64,000 nucleotides of DNA from Ovis canadensis (GCF_042477335.2 NC_091249.1:50948001-51012000), one strand, 5' to 3'. Positions 22,198 to 33,889 are shown, counted from the stretch's first letter. The notes: a model not told the origin generated them from the letters alone. Numbers and translations are program-made.

Positions 22198-22232
22198 GCG
22201 GGGGGGGGTGGGGGGGGAGGGGGGAGCGGGGA
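22198..22232 (+). repeat. G-run with G-quadruplex potential
   Basis: Runs of eight or nine, eight and six G separated by single T or A, lying exactly at the junction between two LTR copies. Confidence 0.8.
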
Positions 22233-22257
22233 CAAATATATTAGCACACCTGAAAGG

Positions 22258-22600
22258 AAATGGTAACTGATAAGCACACTGGGTTCCTGTAAGGGAGAGA
22301 GAAGCAGAGGGTCAGCCAGAGAGATGGCCACGTGAAGCTGGACAGGCTGTTTCCAGCTCTGAAGATGGAGGAAGGGACCACAAGCCAAAGAGTGCAGGCA
22401 GCCTCCGGAAGCTGGAAAAAGCAGAGGAAGAGATTTTCCCTTACAGCCCAGAAAGGAATGCAACGCTTCTGACACCGAGATTTTAGCGGGTGAGACTCAT
22501 CTTCACCTCTGACCTTCAGAACTGTAAGGGAGAAAGGTGTGTTGCTCTGAGACACAAAGTTGGCGGTGATTTCTTAATAACAGCAATCAGAAACCAATAT
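22258..22600 (+). mobile_element. Second, diverged MLT1-like LTR
   Basis: GGCCACGTGAAGCTGGACAG, CCACAAGCCAAAGAGTGCAG, CACCTCTGACCTTCAGAACT repeat the order seen in the LTR at 21,770-22,197, with greater divergence. Same direction. Confidence 0.65.
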
Positions 22601-22672
22601 GGGACCCTCCCACCCACCCCCCACTCCCCCACCCCCCCACGCACCCCCTAGCCCCCACGCACCCCGTAGCCC
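22601..22672. repeat. C-rich low-complexity tract
   Basis: Repeating CCCCCAC/CCCCACG units; G-quadruplex potential on the minus strand. Next to the end of the second LTR. Confidence 0.8.
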
Positions 22673-23598
22673 TCTGCTCCTCCCTGTACCCAGCTCTCTC
22701 AGCTTTGAGCCCGGGAGGCTGACCCACGAATGACCACACAGCCAGGCTCCCTGTTTCTCCGGCTAACAGGTGGGTGCAGCCAATGAGCCGCCCCCATGGC
22801 AGACAGGAGGGTGGGCAGAGAGAGAGGCCGGGGTATTTCTTCCTTCTCCCTGCCTGCCTGGGAGGTGGTCCTGTCAGTGGCTGCATCCTGGGCTCCTGTG
22901 GACGGCCCTCCCAGCTCTGGTCACACTGTTCTCTCCCGTGTCCGGGGCCTCCACTCCCACTGTGGCTTGTCTTATCACCCCGCCTGCACAGAGTCTCATG
23001 AAAGCCCCTCAGAGTTCCAGCCTTTAGTCCTATATGACTGAAGTGGCTTTCTGTCTCCTGCCAGAAACCTGCCCGAAGTCAAGGGGTGTGACCACCAAAG
23101 ATGATCCCACCCATTTCCTCAGGGCGCTTGGAGGGGCACTTCCCGAAGGAGAGTATTTAGTGTGGCCTTTGCAGTGAGTCCACAAGTGGGATCAGGAACA
23201 GGGATCCCGGAACTGGGAAAGGGGCCCAGGATTGGATTCTCCACCCTCTTCCCATAAATATGTGGGCTTGGACGGATCTTCTGGACTCTCAGAAAGCTTG
23301 TTTGCTATTGCAGAACAGATGGAGGTGTGTCCACCTCCCAGGCTGACCAGACAGTGAAGTGGCCGCATGTGTAGGAGCACAGTCAAGCCGATGGGGGCGT
23401 TTCAGGGGCAGAGCAGCGTGAGCTCAACAAGCAATCACGGCCATGCCTGGTGGGCAGCGAGCAGCCAGAGTGCCTGGAAGAGTAAGACCTATTTCTGGAA
23501 AGGTGTGTGGGGAGCAGGGCCCAGAAGGCATTTAGAATCAGCGCAAAAACCTGGATTCAGTTCAGTCAGGGAGTGACACGTGGTCTGAATGATTCAGG

Positions 23599-23600
<2 letters not shown>
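22673..23600. other. Intergenic sequence, no gene recognised
   Basis: GC-rich unique DNA. Several overlapping open frames at 22,770-23,041 are low-complexity and have no splice-site or domain support. Confidence 0.5.

Positions 23601-23601
<1 letters not shown>

Positions 23602-23652
<51 letters not shown>
23602..23652 (+). repeat. (GA)25 microsatellite
   Basis: About 51 bases of uninterrupted GA repeats, then a short imperfect GGGAGAGAA end. Its length and purity make it a likely polymorphic marker. Confidence 0.98.
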
Positions 23653-23659
<7 letters not shown>

Positions 23660-24279
23660 ACGGGAACTTAGGAGGTTAGAGACCTTTGGCAACTTCCTTC
23701 AGAGAATTTTGCAAAGCCATCTGTGACTTGTTTTCTTTGTGTGAAAAGGGGAAATAGAGGTAAATAGAATTCCAGAAGCAATTTATTGACAATGAGTCCC
23801 TGAAAGCAATTCTTTTCCTGGGTAACATGTCTTCTGGCTTGAAGTGTTTGCCAAGCTCGTGTTCAGGAGCCACCAGGAACAGGAGGGCTGCCACGTGAAG
23901 TGCTCTTGTGGGGTGGAGGGTGGGAGTACTCTCTCATCATGGTCCACGGGCTGGTTATACGTTCCTGGCCATACGTAGGAAAGGGAGGAAAAACTGAGTC
24001 ACTGAACAAAGTTACACAGAGCCACCAGGTAAATGAGGTTGGTGGAAGCCACCCCGTCCCTGAAGAGTCACACGTATACCAAAAGGCACAAGATAAAAGC
24101 ACCATTCTACTGGCCTGGCTACTCAGTACCTGGTCCGTACAGAGGGGCCAATCTGCTCTCATAGTGCATCACTCCCATCATTAATAGTCTCTACTGTAAT
24201 ACTCATATACGACTTTGGCATCTTGTAAAATGTCACTGTTATTTCCTTAAAATGACTCGTTTGGAACACTTCTCCATAT

Positions 24280-24590
24280 TAGTCAGTACTTTTTGGCTTG
24301 CAAAAGTCAGAAACCCAGCTCAACCTGGCTCAACTGAGAAGTCCAAGGGTATGAGCTACAGCATCAGGCATGGCTGGATCCAGGTATAAAGACACTGCCA
24401 TCAGGACTCTGCCCACCTCCCCACCCAGGTCTGCTTCTTCTGCACTGGCTTCATTCTTTGGCAGCTCCAGACTTTTATTCTCCAGGCCAAGCACCCCAGA
24501 GGAAAGAGAGGACTTTATTCTTCATGGAATGGAACCCTCTTGGCTTAGGCAGGGTCATGTGTTCACTCTGACATTGTTGTGTCAGGGATG
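24280..24590 (+). repeat. Recurrent old repeat family R1, copy 1
   Basis: CAAAAGTCAGAAACCCAGCT at the start, the core GGCATGGCTGGATCCAGG (24,368-24,385), then TTCTTCTGCACTGGCTTCAT and a CCCAGAGGAAAGAGAGGA stretch. The same order recurs near 25.1, 37.2, 45.0 and 59.5 kb. Confidence 0.6.
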
Positions 24591-25119
24591 GTAGGCTCTG
24601 GGTGTCTGTCCTAAGTGCCCACTCCCTGAGAGGGGTGGGTGGTTCCAGAGGGAATATATCTGGGCGCAGAGAGTGAGGTGGGGGGTGGATGCCGGACTCA
24701 CCAGTAGAGCAGGGGCCACCAGGTGTTCATTCCTTATTTTCTCCTTCACTTTCAATGACCCAGTGTACATTCTAATCCAAAAATGTGTTTGCTAACAAAT
24801 CTACATGTACGATAATTCATCACAGAAAATATAAAACTCTAGACCTGGCTGGATTCTTGCTCACCTTCTTGGGAGCCAGGTTCCGGGAATAAGTGATGAC
24901 ACGGGCCTTCAGAAGTCTGGATGGGAACGGCTGGACCCCTCTGCTTCATGCAGATATCCCCGGAGTGATGAACAGCAGAGTCTTTCCCTGTAGAAGAAGT
25001 AAAATAATGCAGCCCAGAGCTCAGGCTTAGGCAGGTCCTGAGGTTACTCCATGGAAGGGACCTGGGGAGAGACCATTAACACTGTTAGCTGGGTCCCTAA
25101 ACAGGGGTCTTTCCACATT

Positions 25120-25570
25120 ACTTAGAACTTGGGGGTTGCAAGTGACAGAAACTAAATTCAGACTGACTAAAGCAAAATAGTAATTATAAAATTATTATTC
25201 ACAATATAAAAATCATCATGATAAGCATTATTAATTAACATATACTTATGTGATTAATCACATAAATGCAAAATTGGATATAATAGAATAGTTATGAATA
25301 TTGTTATAAATATTATTTCCTAACTCATATAACTTCAAGCATGGCTGGATCCAGGTGCTCAACAAGTCAGCAGGAGGCTGTAAGTCCTCATCTCGGGTAG
25401 CTCTTCTCTGCACTGGCTTTATTCTCAAGTCCTCTGCAGCACCAGGCTTATACTCTCAGCTCAGCAGTCCCAGCAGAAAGAGAGAACCCCTTCCCACCAT
25501 CCCAGGATTCACCTGGATTAGATTTCAGATTCCCTGTCCATCTCCAAACTACCCTCAGTAACCAGGGTGA
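25120..25570 (+). repeat. Recurrent old repeat family R1, copy 2, with AT-rich insert
   Basis: GGGGTTGCAAGTGACAGAAA at the start and CATGGCTGGATCCAGG (25,340-25,355), TTCTCTGCACTGGCTTTATT, CCCAGCAGAAAGAGAGA downstream. An AT-rich segment (about 25,170-25,320) separates the parts. Confidence 0.6.
25170..25325. repeat. AT-rich low-complexity stretch
   Basis: Almost only A and T, with ATTATTAATTAACATA and the palindrome-like TGTGATTAATCACA (25,250-25,263). Confidence 0.8.
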
Positions 25571-26435
25571 TGAGATACGCTGATGGGCCAGGCCTGGGGA
25601 ATGCACCACCCCCACTCCCACCCCTCCCGAGTGATCAGATCCTTTTCAACTGAATGAGAGGGAGGGGTGGTCCCTCAGAGGGGGCCCACTGCCTTCAGGA
25701 AAAAAACAACAGCTGTCCCTCACTCGGGGAGGGGGCTGTGGGGGAGTGCTGAAGTACAGAAGGCAGCCACATGCCAAGCAGGAGAGAAAGGCTGTTCCTG
25801 GCGGAGAAGTGCGAGTGAGGACTGGGCAATGAGGTGGGGGAGGGGGGTGCTGGGGAGCAGGTGTAGGGTCACAGATGGCGGGAGTCTTCCGCAGCACGGC
25901 CAGTGGGCAGCCCGGAAGGCAGAGCAGAGAGGAGAGAAGCTGGGGTCAAAGGCCCAGGGAGCAGTTTGGTGCAGCCAGGAAGTAGAGCCTGTCCTCTCAT
26001 CTCAGTTACGAGGCTGATGCCTGCCCCCCCCCCCACACCCCCACTGTTGGCAGGCAGGCCCTGGCTCCCTGGGCTCCTTGCTGCTGAAAAGCTTCTAGCC
26101 GGCTGCCCGTCTTCCTGGGGTTGCCCAGATGGCCAGGGCACAAGGAGGATGCTTGTCTTCCCGCAGGGGTTCAGGGCTGCTGCTCTGAAGTCCCCCTAGA
26201 GGGATTCCTATGAGTCTGGCCTTGCTCTGGGGGGCCGGGACACATGCGAAGGGGCCAGACGTGGCCCTGGTGTGCAGAGCTCATGTTCTGATTGGAGCCA
26301 GGACAGCCACTGGGCTTTTCCCTGGGCTCTAGCACAAAGTATGGCTCGCCAATGGGCTTCGGGAAATGTTTGTGGAATGAAGGGCAGTGATTGGTGGAAA
26401 TGGCTTACTGCCCACCGGGGAAAAGAACTGCTTTT
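25570..26435. other. GC-rich intergenic sequence, no gene recognised
   Basis: Contains a poly-C tract near 26,025-26,035. Open frames on both strands lack motifs. Confidence 0.5.
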
Positions 26436-26439
26436 AGTC

Positions 26440-26575
26440 TGTTCCACCTTTAACTGGCTGGGTGACCTTCACTTGGTCACAAAACCTCTCTGGGCGTCCA
26501 GGTTTCTCGTCTGTCAAATGCGGGGGTTGGAATAGCAGGTCCCCAGGCCCTTGGTCAGCTCTAACACTTGCTAGC
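26440..26575 (+). repeat. MIR element
   Basis: TGGCTGGGTGACCTTCACTT, then CAAAACCTCTCTGGGCGTCC and CGTCTGTCAAATGCGGGGGT. Confidence 0.8.
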
Positions 26576-26639
26576 TCTCTGGCTGATCCTCATGCTGCGG
26601 GGCCCCTTCCAGCCTTCTCCCCTTGGTATCCTGTGCGGA

Positions 26640-26880
26640 GCCGGCCTGGGCCAGCCAGGGCAGAGAAAAGAGGAATTCAAGGCGCTGTAATTATTGTAAA
26701 GAGGAGAGTTTAAGTGTTTAGTTTTATGAGGTAGCCGGCCCTCTCTGTCAGCAGAAAGCCGCGTGGTTCCCTGGGTGCGAGTTAATTTCCTCCGTGGCTC
26801 GTTTCCTCGCCCGCTGTCATTTTTTCTCAGCTGCTTTATGGCTTTCGGAGCCGTTCGGAGCAGTGTGTGGTGGTGGCAGT
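26640..26880. promoter_or_regulatory. Candidate conserved noncoding element
   Basis: Repeat-free, with preserved CpGs beside AT-rich homeodomain/SOX-like sites (TAATTATTGT at 26,688) and a long TTTAAGTGTTTAGTTTTATG stretch. Its mixed composition differs from the decayed repeats around it. Function is inferred. Confidence 0.4.
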
Positions 26881-27214
26881 GGCTTTGCGCACTGGAGTAG
26901 AAAGCCCCAACCCCACCCCCCCACCCCACGTGTCGGAGCCCACCTTGGCCGGGTCCTGTGGAGGGCAGCAGGGCCAGTGACCTCTGTGCTGGACAAGTCC
27001 GGCAGGCTGGAAGGGCGGGAGGAGAAATAAGGCTGGGCCAGGCTGTCTTCAACCAGGCCATGGCCCCTGGCACCTCCCTGACAACTTGTAAGGAGCAAAT
27101 CTAAATTAAGTGATGGCCAGGCCAGCCTTGCAGCTGTCCCAGGTCCCTCAGTGAAACAGTGGAAGTTTTTGCTCTCTTGTTTACAGTGAGCAAGGCAGGA
27201 GAGAAGGCACCAGT

Positions 27215-27360
27215 TAGCTCTAGCTTCAGACAGATCTGGGTTCAATTCCCAGCCCCATTACCGCTGTGTCACTTGGGCCGAGTGACCTCACCCTCTGGGC
27301 TACCATTTCCGTGCCTGCGGAGTGGGAAGGTCAGTGGTGCCTGTCAAGTGGCGCTAAAGG
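27215..27360 (+). repeat. MIR element
   Basis: AGATCTGGGTTCAATTCCCA, then CTGTGTCACTTGGGCCGAGT: the MIR tRNA-derived and core parts. Confidence 0.8.
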
Positions 27361-28003
27361 GACAGAGAGTAGGGACAGAGTCTGTAGGAACAGCACCTAG
27401 AAAAGAGACTCTGCTCCCCAAATGTTAGCTTGGTTCCCCTGCCTCCTCTGTAGGGAAGTCATTGCCACCCAGGGGTCCCGGGAGCCAGCAGATGACCTCT
27501 AAAAGACACTGCAGGTCCACCAAGCCCAAGAGCAGCCTCTCTCCCACCCCAGGCCTGGCCGTGCACCTGGCATTGTCACGAGGGGAACCTGTGGGGATTT
27601 GGTGAACCCACTTATGTGTAACCGTGAGCACATCATAGGTTCTCTCATCCACATGACGTGACAGCAGCTACTTCTAAGGGCACATATAGAGGATTACATT
27701 AAATGAGACGAGGCACGTGGACTGACTCAGTGAGAACTTCACGGTGATACTCCACCCAGGCACGCAGAGGCAGGGAGCTGGGGGACCCAGATTCTCTCAG
27801 GGATTGTGCCTCCAGCTTTTGCTCAAACTTGAACATAGCTGCCCCTCTCAGGGAAGCTCATTCAGGCTGCAGGGCCCTCTGAGACTCATTAAGTTGTGGC
27901 TCCTCTGCCCAGAAAAGTGAAAGCACAGGACCCCAAGGATCAGGCAGGTAACTTCAGAGGTTTCTGAACCTCCTGAAATCTGGCTGCAGATCCTATGGTA
28001 AGG
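27361..28003. other. Intergenic sequence, no gene recognised
   Basis: Unique DNA with no clear exon or repeat. Confidence 0.5.
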
Positions 28004-28013
28004 ACTCTGAGCC

Positions 28014-28301
28014 GGGCTTCCCTAGTGGTCTGGTGGTTAAGAATCCACCTTGCAATACAAGGGACACTGGCTCGATCCCTGGTTTGGGAAGATTCCACGT
28101 GCCACAGAGCAACTAAGCCCCTGCTCCATAGCTACTGAGCCGGCACTCTAGAGCCTGCGCTCCGCAGCAAGGGAAACCACTGCAGCAAGAAGCCTCTGCA
28201 ATGCGAGGAAGAATGTCCCCACTGGCCACAACTAGAGAAAGCCTGTGCGTAGCAACAAAGACCCAGTGTAGCTAAAAATAAATTAAAAAAAAAGAAAAAG
28301 A
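28014..28301 (+). mobile_element. CHR-type SINE with perfect target-site duplication
   Basis: From GGGCTTCCCTAGTGGTCTGG to an A-rich tail (AAAAATAAATTAAAAAAAAA). ACTCTGAGCC flanks it exactly (28,004-28,013 and 28,302-28,311). Confidence 0.93.
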
Positions 28302-28311
28302 ACTCTGAGCC

Positions 28312-28740
28312 AGTGGTTGCTCCGTGTCCTCACTGTCTGTGTCTTTGTGAGGGGACTGGAGGTAGGTTCTATGTGGTTTATTTGTGTCCTTTTCAGATCC
28401 AACAGCACCTGGATTCAGGGATTGGTCCAAGACAAGAGTCCCCTGTCCTGCAGAGGAAGAAGCCCTACAGTGGCTGGCTCCCTCAGCTCTCCTCCCCCAC
28501 AGCTCAGTACATCCATGGTTTAACCCAAGTATCCATCCCTTCTTCCTTCAAGAAACAGTCCTCCAATATTCCCCTTGGGAATATGAATGCCATGTCTCAG
28601 ACTGTGATTGGTGAGCTGACTCCACGCCCACCTTCAGGAACAGACCCTGATTGGCTGCTCAGCATATCCCTTCTTCCTGGCTCTGTCTATTGATTCAGAG
28701 ACAGTCAGGTCACCCAATCAGAGCCAATGCGACATGAGAA
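28312..28740 (+). repeat. Possible member of family R1 (distal part)
   Basis: GACTGTGATTGGTGAGCTGA, CCTGATTGGCTGCTCAGC and CACCCAATCAGAGCCAATG resemble the CCAAT/GATTGG-containing distal part of the family. The start core is not clear. Confidence 0.35.
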
Positions 28741-28744
28741 TATT

Positions 28745-29607
28745 CCTAGAGCTTCTGGGAAAGAAAGGTCTGCCTTGTCTTACATGGAAGCCTGGGAAAG
28801 GTCTTCATTGTTCCCCTGAAGGATGTGGTACAAGACCAGGATGACTGCAGCTATTTTGCTACTAGGAAGGGATAGCCAGGAGCTGCCCAAGGCAGGGTGT
28901 GGGGAGGAGCTCCATGTAGAGCCTCAGGGTGAAACAAGGAAGTCAGACAAGAGAGATGGAGAGACATGAGGTCTCTGTAAACATCTTTGCAGCTGCTGAA
29001 CCAAGCCTCACCGGATACTAACCCTACCTCCAGACTTTAAAACTCTCTAGTTCAATAAGCTCCTCCATGATACAATCATTAATGTGAGTTTTTCCTGCCA
29101 TTGCAACAGAAAGCATCTTAGCTGAACCTCCCTGCCAGCTGGGCCAGACAGATCAGGAAGAAGAGCTCAGGGATCAGGAAAACAAATTTCTTCCAAAGGA
29201 TATGGGAGATCGGAATCTCCATCTACCCGCCTGGTCCTGGGGAAACTTCAGAAAAAAAGCCAGGGCTGAGAGAGTAGATGAATCTTTGATACTATCTGAC
29301 TGGACAGGAAGAAATATTGGCTATTTGGCGTTTGATTAATCACCAATTCCATTCAAGTCCACAAATGTTTCCGGAAAGCCAGTCATATGCAGGACACTCT
29401 GCCAAGTGATGGAAGAGGCGCACACGAACTGGGCAGTCCCCACGGCGGGGAGCTCCCAGTCAGGTGAGGAAGACAGGCTCAGACAAAGCTCATCTGATAC
29501 AAGCAGGACTAGGATAAGTGCTCAGATACAGATACGGACTGACTGGCCCTGGGAATCCAGCAGAAGAAGGCTGTGGGGAAGACAGAGCCCGGGAATAGGG
29601 TGATGTT
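28745..29607. other. Intergenic sequence, weak old-repeat traces
   Basis: No gene. Around 29,345-29,530 an L2-like piece (CAAATGTTTCCGGAAAGCCA, AGGATAAGTGCTCAGATAC) can be seen. Confidence 0.45.
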
Positions 29608-29621
29608 CCCTGCCCACCAGG

Positions 29622-29835
29622 TTTCCCAGGTGGTGCTAGTGGTAAAGAACCCGCCTGTCAATGTAGGAGACTCAAGAGACACAGGTTCGATCCCTGGGTC
29701 AGGTAGATCCCCTAGAGGAAGAAATAGCAGTATTATTGCCTGGAAAATCCCACGGACAGAGGAGCCTGGAGGGCTACAGACCATGGGCCACAAAGAGTCG
29801 GACACAACTAAAACAGCTTAGCGTGCATGTACATA
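29622..29835 (+). mobile_element. Bov-tA SINE with target-site duplication
   Basis: TTTCCCAGGTGGTGCTAGTG through GGTTCGATCCCTGGGTCAGG to GTCGGACACAACTAAAAC. Flanked by CCCTGCCCACCAGG (29,608-29,621) and CCCTGACCACCAGG (29,836-29,849). Confidence 0.95.
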
Positions 29836-29849
29836 CCCTGACCACCAGG

Positions 29850-30515
29850 ACATGCCATCACCTCTACCCCAAGAGAAGAGAATACCCCGCCCCCCATGAA
29901 GACACTTCAGGGGCTAGAATGGTCCCAAATGCCAGGTGCATTTGTGGAGCTGTCCCTCGATCCCTAACCTTACTTAGTGGTCCAGATTCTGTGCTCCCCA
30001 AAGTGTGGGATGAGGACCATAGCCAGGGTTGGCTTTTAGGAGTACCAAGAGTGGAATCAAGTCACCCTGTCTTGCTCAGATGGTGAGAAAGCTGCTCCCT
30101 GTGTAGTTCTCTCTCAAACCTTCCATCAAGGACAAAATCGGGTTGGCGCTAGCCCATCTCTAACACCTCTCCTGCACTCCCTGAGTCCTCCCTCTAGCAG
30201 AGAGAGGGAGAGAGAAAGAGAGAGCAGACCTCTGCCTATTGCCTTCTGCAGGCAACAGGCTTTTGCTCAAATTTCTTCACACTATTTTGTTTTTGTGGCA
30301 TTTATTTTAACAGTTGTCTTCTATTTATGGCAAGTGATATTGGCTTTCCATTTATGGCAGTGATAAAAAAGTTTCCTTACATTTCATTTCTTTAAGTTTT
30401 TTTTTTTTTTTTAACAGGGGGCTGTTGGAAAGAAAAATATGAGATAATACAAGGGGGACACAGATACAATCAAAAGTGTGAAGGTGGGGTGTGAGTGACG
30501 AAAGTTGGGGGAACA
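29850..30515. other. Intergenic sequence with short GA-rich and poly-T tracts
   Basis: GA-rich stretch at 30,198-30,227 and a T run at about 30,398-30,414; otherwise unassigned. Confidence 0.5.
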
Positions 30516-30519
30516 TTCA

Positions 30520-30655
30520 TTGCACAAACATGGGCTACCTGCCTACTGTGTGCCAGGTGCTGGGAACGCAGAAGGGAACCAAGGCAGCAAAACCCTGTCC
30601 TCGCTGAGCTTACAGTCTCATAGCGGACAGGTAGGTAAAACACAGCCGTGTTAGA
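30520..30655 (+). repeat. L2-like ancient LINE fragment
   Basis: CTGCCTACTGTGTGCCAGGT, CTCGCTGAGCTTACAGTCTC; the same family pattern as 16,085-16,480. Confidence 0.6.
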
Positions 30656-31480
30656 TGGTGCTGGGTGATCTGGTATGAATCCTAAGCAGGGAACAGCGTG
30701 GCCGTGCCTGCAAACCCACCAGGTCCAGCTTCACTGAAAACCTGGGCATGGGGGCAGACTTGGAGGAGGTAAGTGGAGCCTTCACAGATGCCCTGGGAAA
30801 GGGACACAGCAGGAAGGAGAAACAGAAGGGCCCATCGTGTTGCTGTCCCCTCCTCACTGAGGCTAGGATTGGAGACTCCCGCTGGTTGCTATGACACACT
30901 GAGGAAAAGTCCACATCAATGCACTATTCTCTTCCTTTGGTATAAACAAGCAAAGGACGACCTGCAGAGATGAGATAATGTAGCCTGCAAAGCAGCCCCC
31001 AGGGTCGCTGCAGCTGTACCTAGCCCACACTGTGCACAGGTGCAGCGCCATGTGTGAGATGGGGACCCTGCAGGACAGGGCCCCCCCTGGGGCTTTGAAA
31101 TCATCTCCTTCTGAGTCATCAAAGTGCCACTGACTTATGGTCGATAATTGTAGGGGTATTGAGTGCACTTTATTACTCCCTTTATTGAAAATTGGCCATC
31201 TATCTGTGGTCCATCTGCAGCATGGTAGGTAGGAAAGCTGAGATTCCCAACTGTGGCTCCCCTGCTTATGAGCTGTCTGCTTCTAAGCAGATTCTTTTAT
31301 TCCTTTGATCTTTCATTTTCTTGTGTATAGGAGAGGGTAACATATTGTACTGGTCTTGGTATGTGTGACCAGTCAGTAAATGTTGTCCTGTCCTCCATAT
31401 ACCTAAGTCCGTGTTGTCTGGGACACCCCATCTTTCTTCCACAAATGGGAGCTGGCAGAGCCAGGAGATGGCAGGAAACC
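30656..31480. other. Intergenic sequence, no gene recognised
   Basis: Unique DNA. Open frames have no motif support. Confidence 0.45.
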
Positions 31481-31830
31481 CATTCATTCATTCAATAAGT
31501 ACTTGTGACTCCACTCCAGGCACTGCTCCAGTCACTAGAGGCACAGCAGCAAACCAAAGATGGATAAGATCTTGCTCCCATGGGATCATGTCATCAAAAC
31601 AATGCATGAGATTTCAGCATGAGTCTCAAAGACTGTTCACAGGCACCAACTCAGATTGAGTGTCCAGAGGAGGATTTGCCAGAAGATGGGACACTGGTGT
31701 AAGAAGGGGCAAGCTTTGCAAAGGTTTGGGGGGACAGCACTCCAGGCAGACAGAAAAGCAAAGTCCCTGGGAGCTGTCTGAGCCATAGAAAAGCCCAACT
31801 GCTGGAGGAAGTGAGCACTGGGGAATTTAG
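31481..31830 (+). repeat. L2-like ancient LINE fragment
   Basis: CATTCATTCATTCAATAAGT, CTCCAGGCACTGCTCCAGTC and CAGCACTCCAGGCAGACAG. Confidence 0.6.
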
Positions 31831-32569
31831 TATAAGAGGACGGGAGACGTCACTCCCTGTGGCCTTGGGAAAGGGAGAAGCCTTGGGGGAAGACTGTGTG
31901 GCCTGGGCAGTATGAGGAAGGCTGCAGTTCCCATCCCCTGCCAGGATCCCTTTGACAGCTTCTCTAGAAACTCCCAGCTTGAGGGAGACCCTGGACTCCT
32001 ACCCACCTGGCCAGCCCCCGACACACAGCCTCTGGGGTCAGTCCCATCTTTGACCAGACCCATGGGGCATCCACGTGCTGGCTAAATTTCCCTTCCTGAA
32101 GCCTCTCCAGGTTGGAAGAAATCTCTGTGGTTTGGATAAAGGCAGGGATGAGGTGGAGGGGGAGAGAGCAAAGTGTGTTTGTTGGCGCCAGAATTATAGC
32201 AGAAGCCAATGCTGGAAACCTTCCCAAGTATTTAGAAATTAAAATAATAAAAGAAAACTGAGCATATGGAGTTTGTAAAGTGCCGTCCATCTTTAAGAAG
32301 GGACACAACTTGCTCAGGATGCACGGAAGATCTGGGGCCCTGGGGGACACATCCATGGGATAAGGATAGACACTCACCTGATAGGTGGGGGCCAGCGACA
32401 GGGGCACATACTGCCCCAGGCCATGCAGAGCGCGGGAATCCCCTTTGGGTTCCACTTTTAGAAGAAGAGAAAGAATTCCCCTATGTCTCCTCCCTAATCC
32501 TGTGGGAGTCCCCAGTCCTTCCCTACCCTGGGAATGTCCCCTTCCCCTAACTCAACTCCAAACCTGTCT
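31831..32569. other. Intergenic sequence, no gene recognised
   Basis: Unique DNA; the minus-strand open frame at 31,964-32,455 shows no recognisable domain. Confidence 0.45.
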
Positions 32570-33260
32570 TTAATTCTTCTGCATCTAACTCCAGAGTGGT
32601 CCTATAGGCTCAGCTTCAAAAACACAGCCCAATCCAGCAGCTTCTTTCCCCCTCCCCACCTCCACTCCAGTTTGGCGCCCCCATCTCTACAGCAACTGCC
32701 TCTGCCTGTCTCCCAGTGCCTTTCTCCTCACCTCAGCCTGGTCCAATCTGTCCTCCCCACGGCCAGTAGATGGATCTTTTCTGCATCAGCTCACTTAGGA
32801 CAAAAGCTGAGTTCCTGCCCGTGGCCTTCAGGTCCTGTATGATCCAGGTCCTAACTATTTCTGCCATCACTGCTCTTCCTTCTATTCCTCAACTTGTCAA
32901 GGTTGTTTTGCCTCAAGACATTTGCACACTGAGCTCCCTCTGCCAGGAACACTTCCTCAGCTCCTTCTGTGATTGACTCCTTATTCAGGTCTCAGCTCAA
33001 ATGCCACCTCCTCAGAGAAGCCCTTCCTGGCTACCCCGTCTAGAAGGCCACCTCTCCAGTTCCTTTTGACATTGGTATATTTCTACATACACCTGACACT
33101 ATCTAAAATTGCCATGTTTGCTGGTTTGACTTGTCCCTCTATCATGCAAGGGCCATGAGCCCTGGACTTTGTCTGCCCTGTTCCCTGCTGTGTCCAGCAC
33201 ACCTGGAATAGCACTTGACCCAGAGGAGAGCCTTCATAGCCATCTCCTGAATGGGGCCTG
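32570..33260 (-). repeat. L2 LINE fragment, long
   Basis: Well-ordered reverse-strand L2: CTCCCTCTGCCAGGAACACT, CAGGTCTCAGCTCAAATGCC, CCTCAGAGAAGCCCTTCCTG, ACTTTGTCTGCCCTGTTCCC. About 690 bp, one of the longest L2 pieces here. Confidence 0.8.
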
Positions 33261-33264
33261 ACCG

Positions 33265-33885
33265 AATGCAGGACCGCCTGGTTTATTTGGGCATCAATCA
33301 AGTGTGTCAGTAGCATCACACACAGCCTTGCAACTGCTGAGAGGCAAGCATGGCCTTGCTAAGGCAGAGTTCATGAGATGCTAGTGGAGCTCTGGGGTCA
33401 GGAGTTAGGGCACCACAGGGTAAAGCCCATACCCAGCCAACTCACCAGATGCTTCTGCATATGTTGGGCCACCCACCCCATCCTGACAGAGCAGAAACCA
33501 GGCAAAAAAGCTTGACTTGCAGCTCCTGGAGTTGGGAGCCCACCTGGGAGGCCCAGGTGCCTCTTTCCTCAGCAGGTGCTCAGGTGTCCCCAGTGCCAGA
33601 CAACCCAACTGGCAAACATCTACTCCCAGAGCTGACTGGGAGGTGTGGGCAGTGGGGCAGAAGGGGAAGGTAGATGCCCCATGTGAGCCTTTGAGGAGGA
33701 GACCTGGTCAGCCTGTGAGCCCTCAGGGTCCTTGAGGGCTCTTGAGTGCCTTGGCCTGGGTGTGCAGAGATGGCTGCATGGGGACATGTAGACACCTGGG
33801 GGGCAGGGGGCAGAGAGGATCTGCCCCTGGGGGTGGCTGGGCTTGTGGAAGGGAGTGGAGGGTCTCCTCCCCACAGCCCCTGCCC
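33265..33885. other. GC-rich intergenic sequence, no gene recognised
   Basis: Long open frames on both strands reflect GC-rich composition. Confidence 0.45.
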
Positions 33886-33889
33886 CTCC

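Noticed and set aside
18490..22600. Endogenous retrovirus provirus between the LTR copies
   Set aside because: No gag, pol or env coding traces between the LTRs, which differ in age and are separated by unrelated L1, L2 and MIR sequence; they are solo LTRs.
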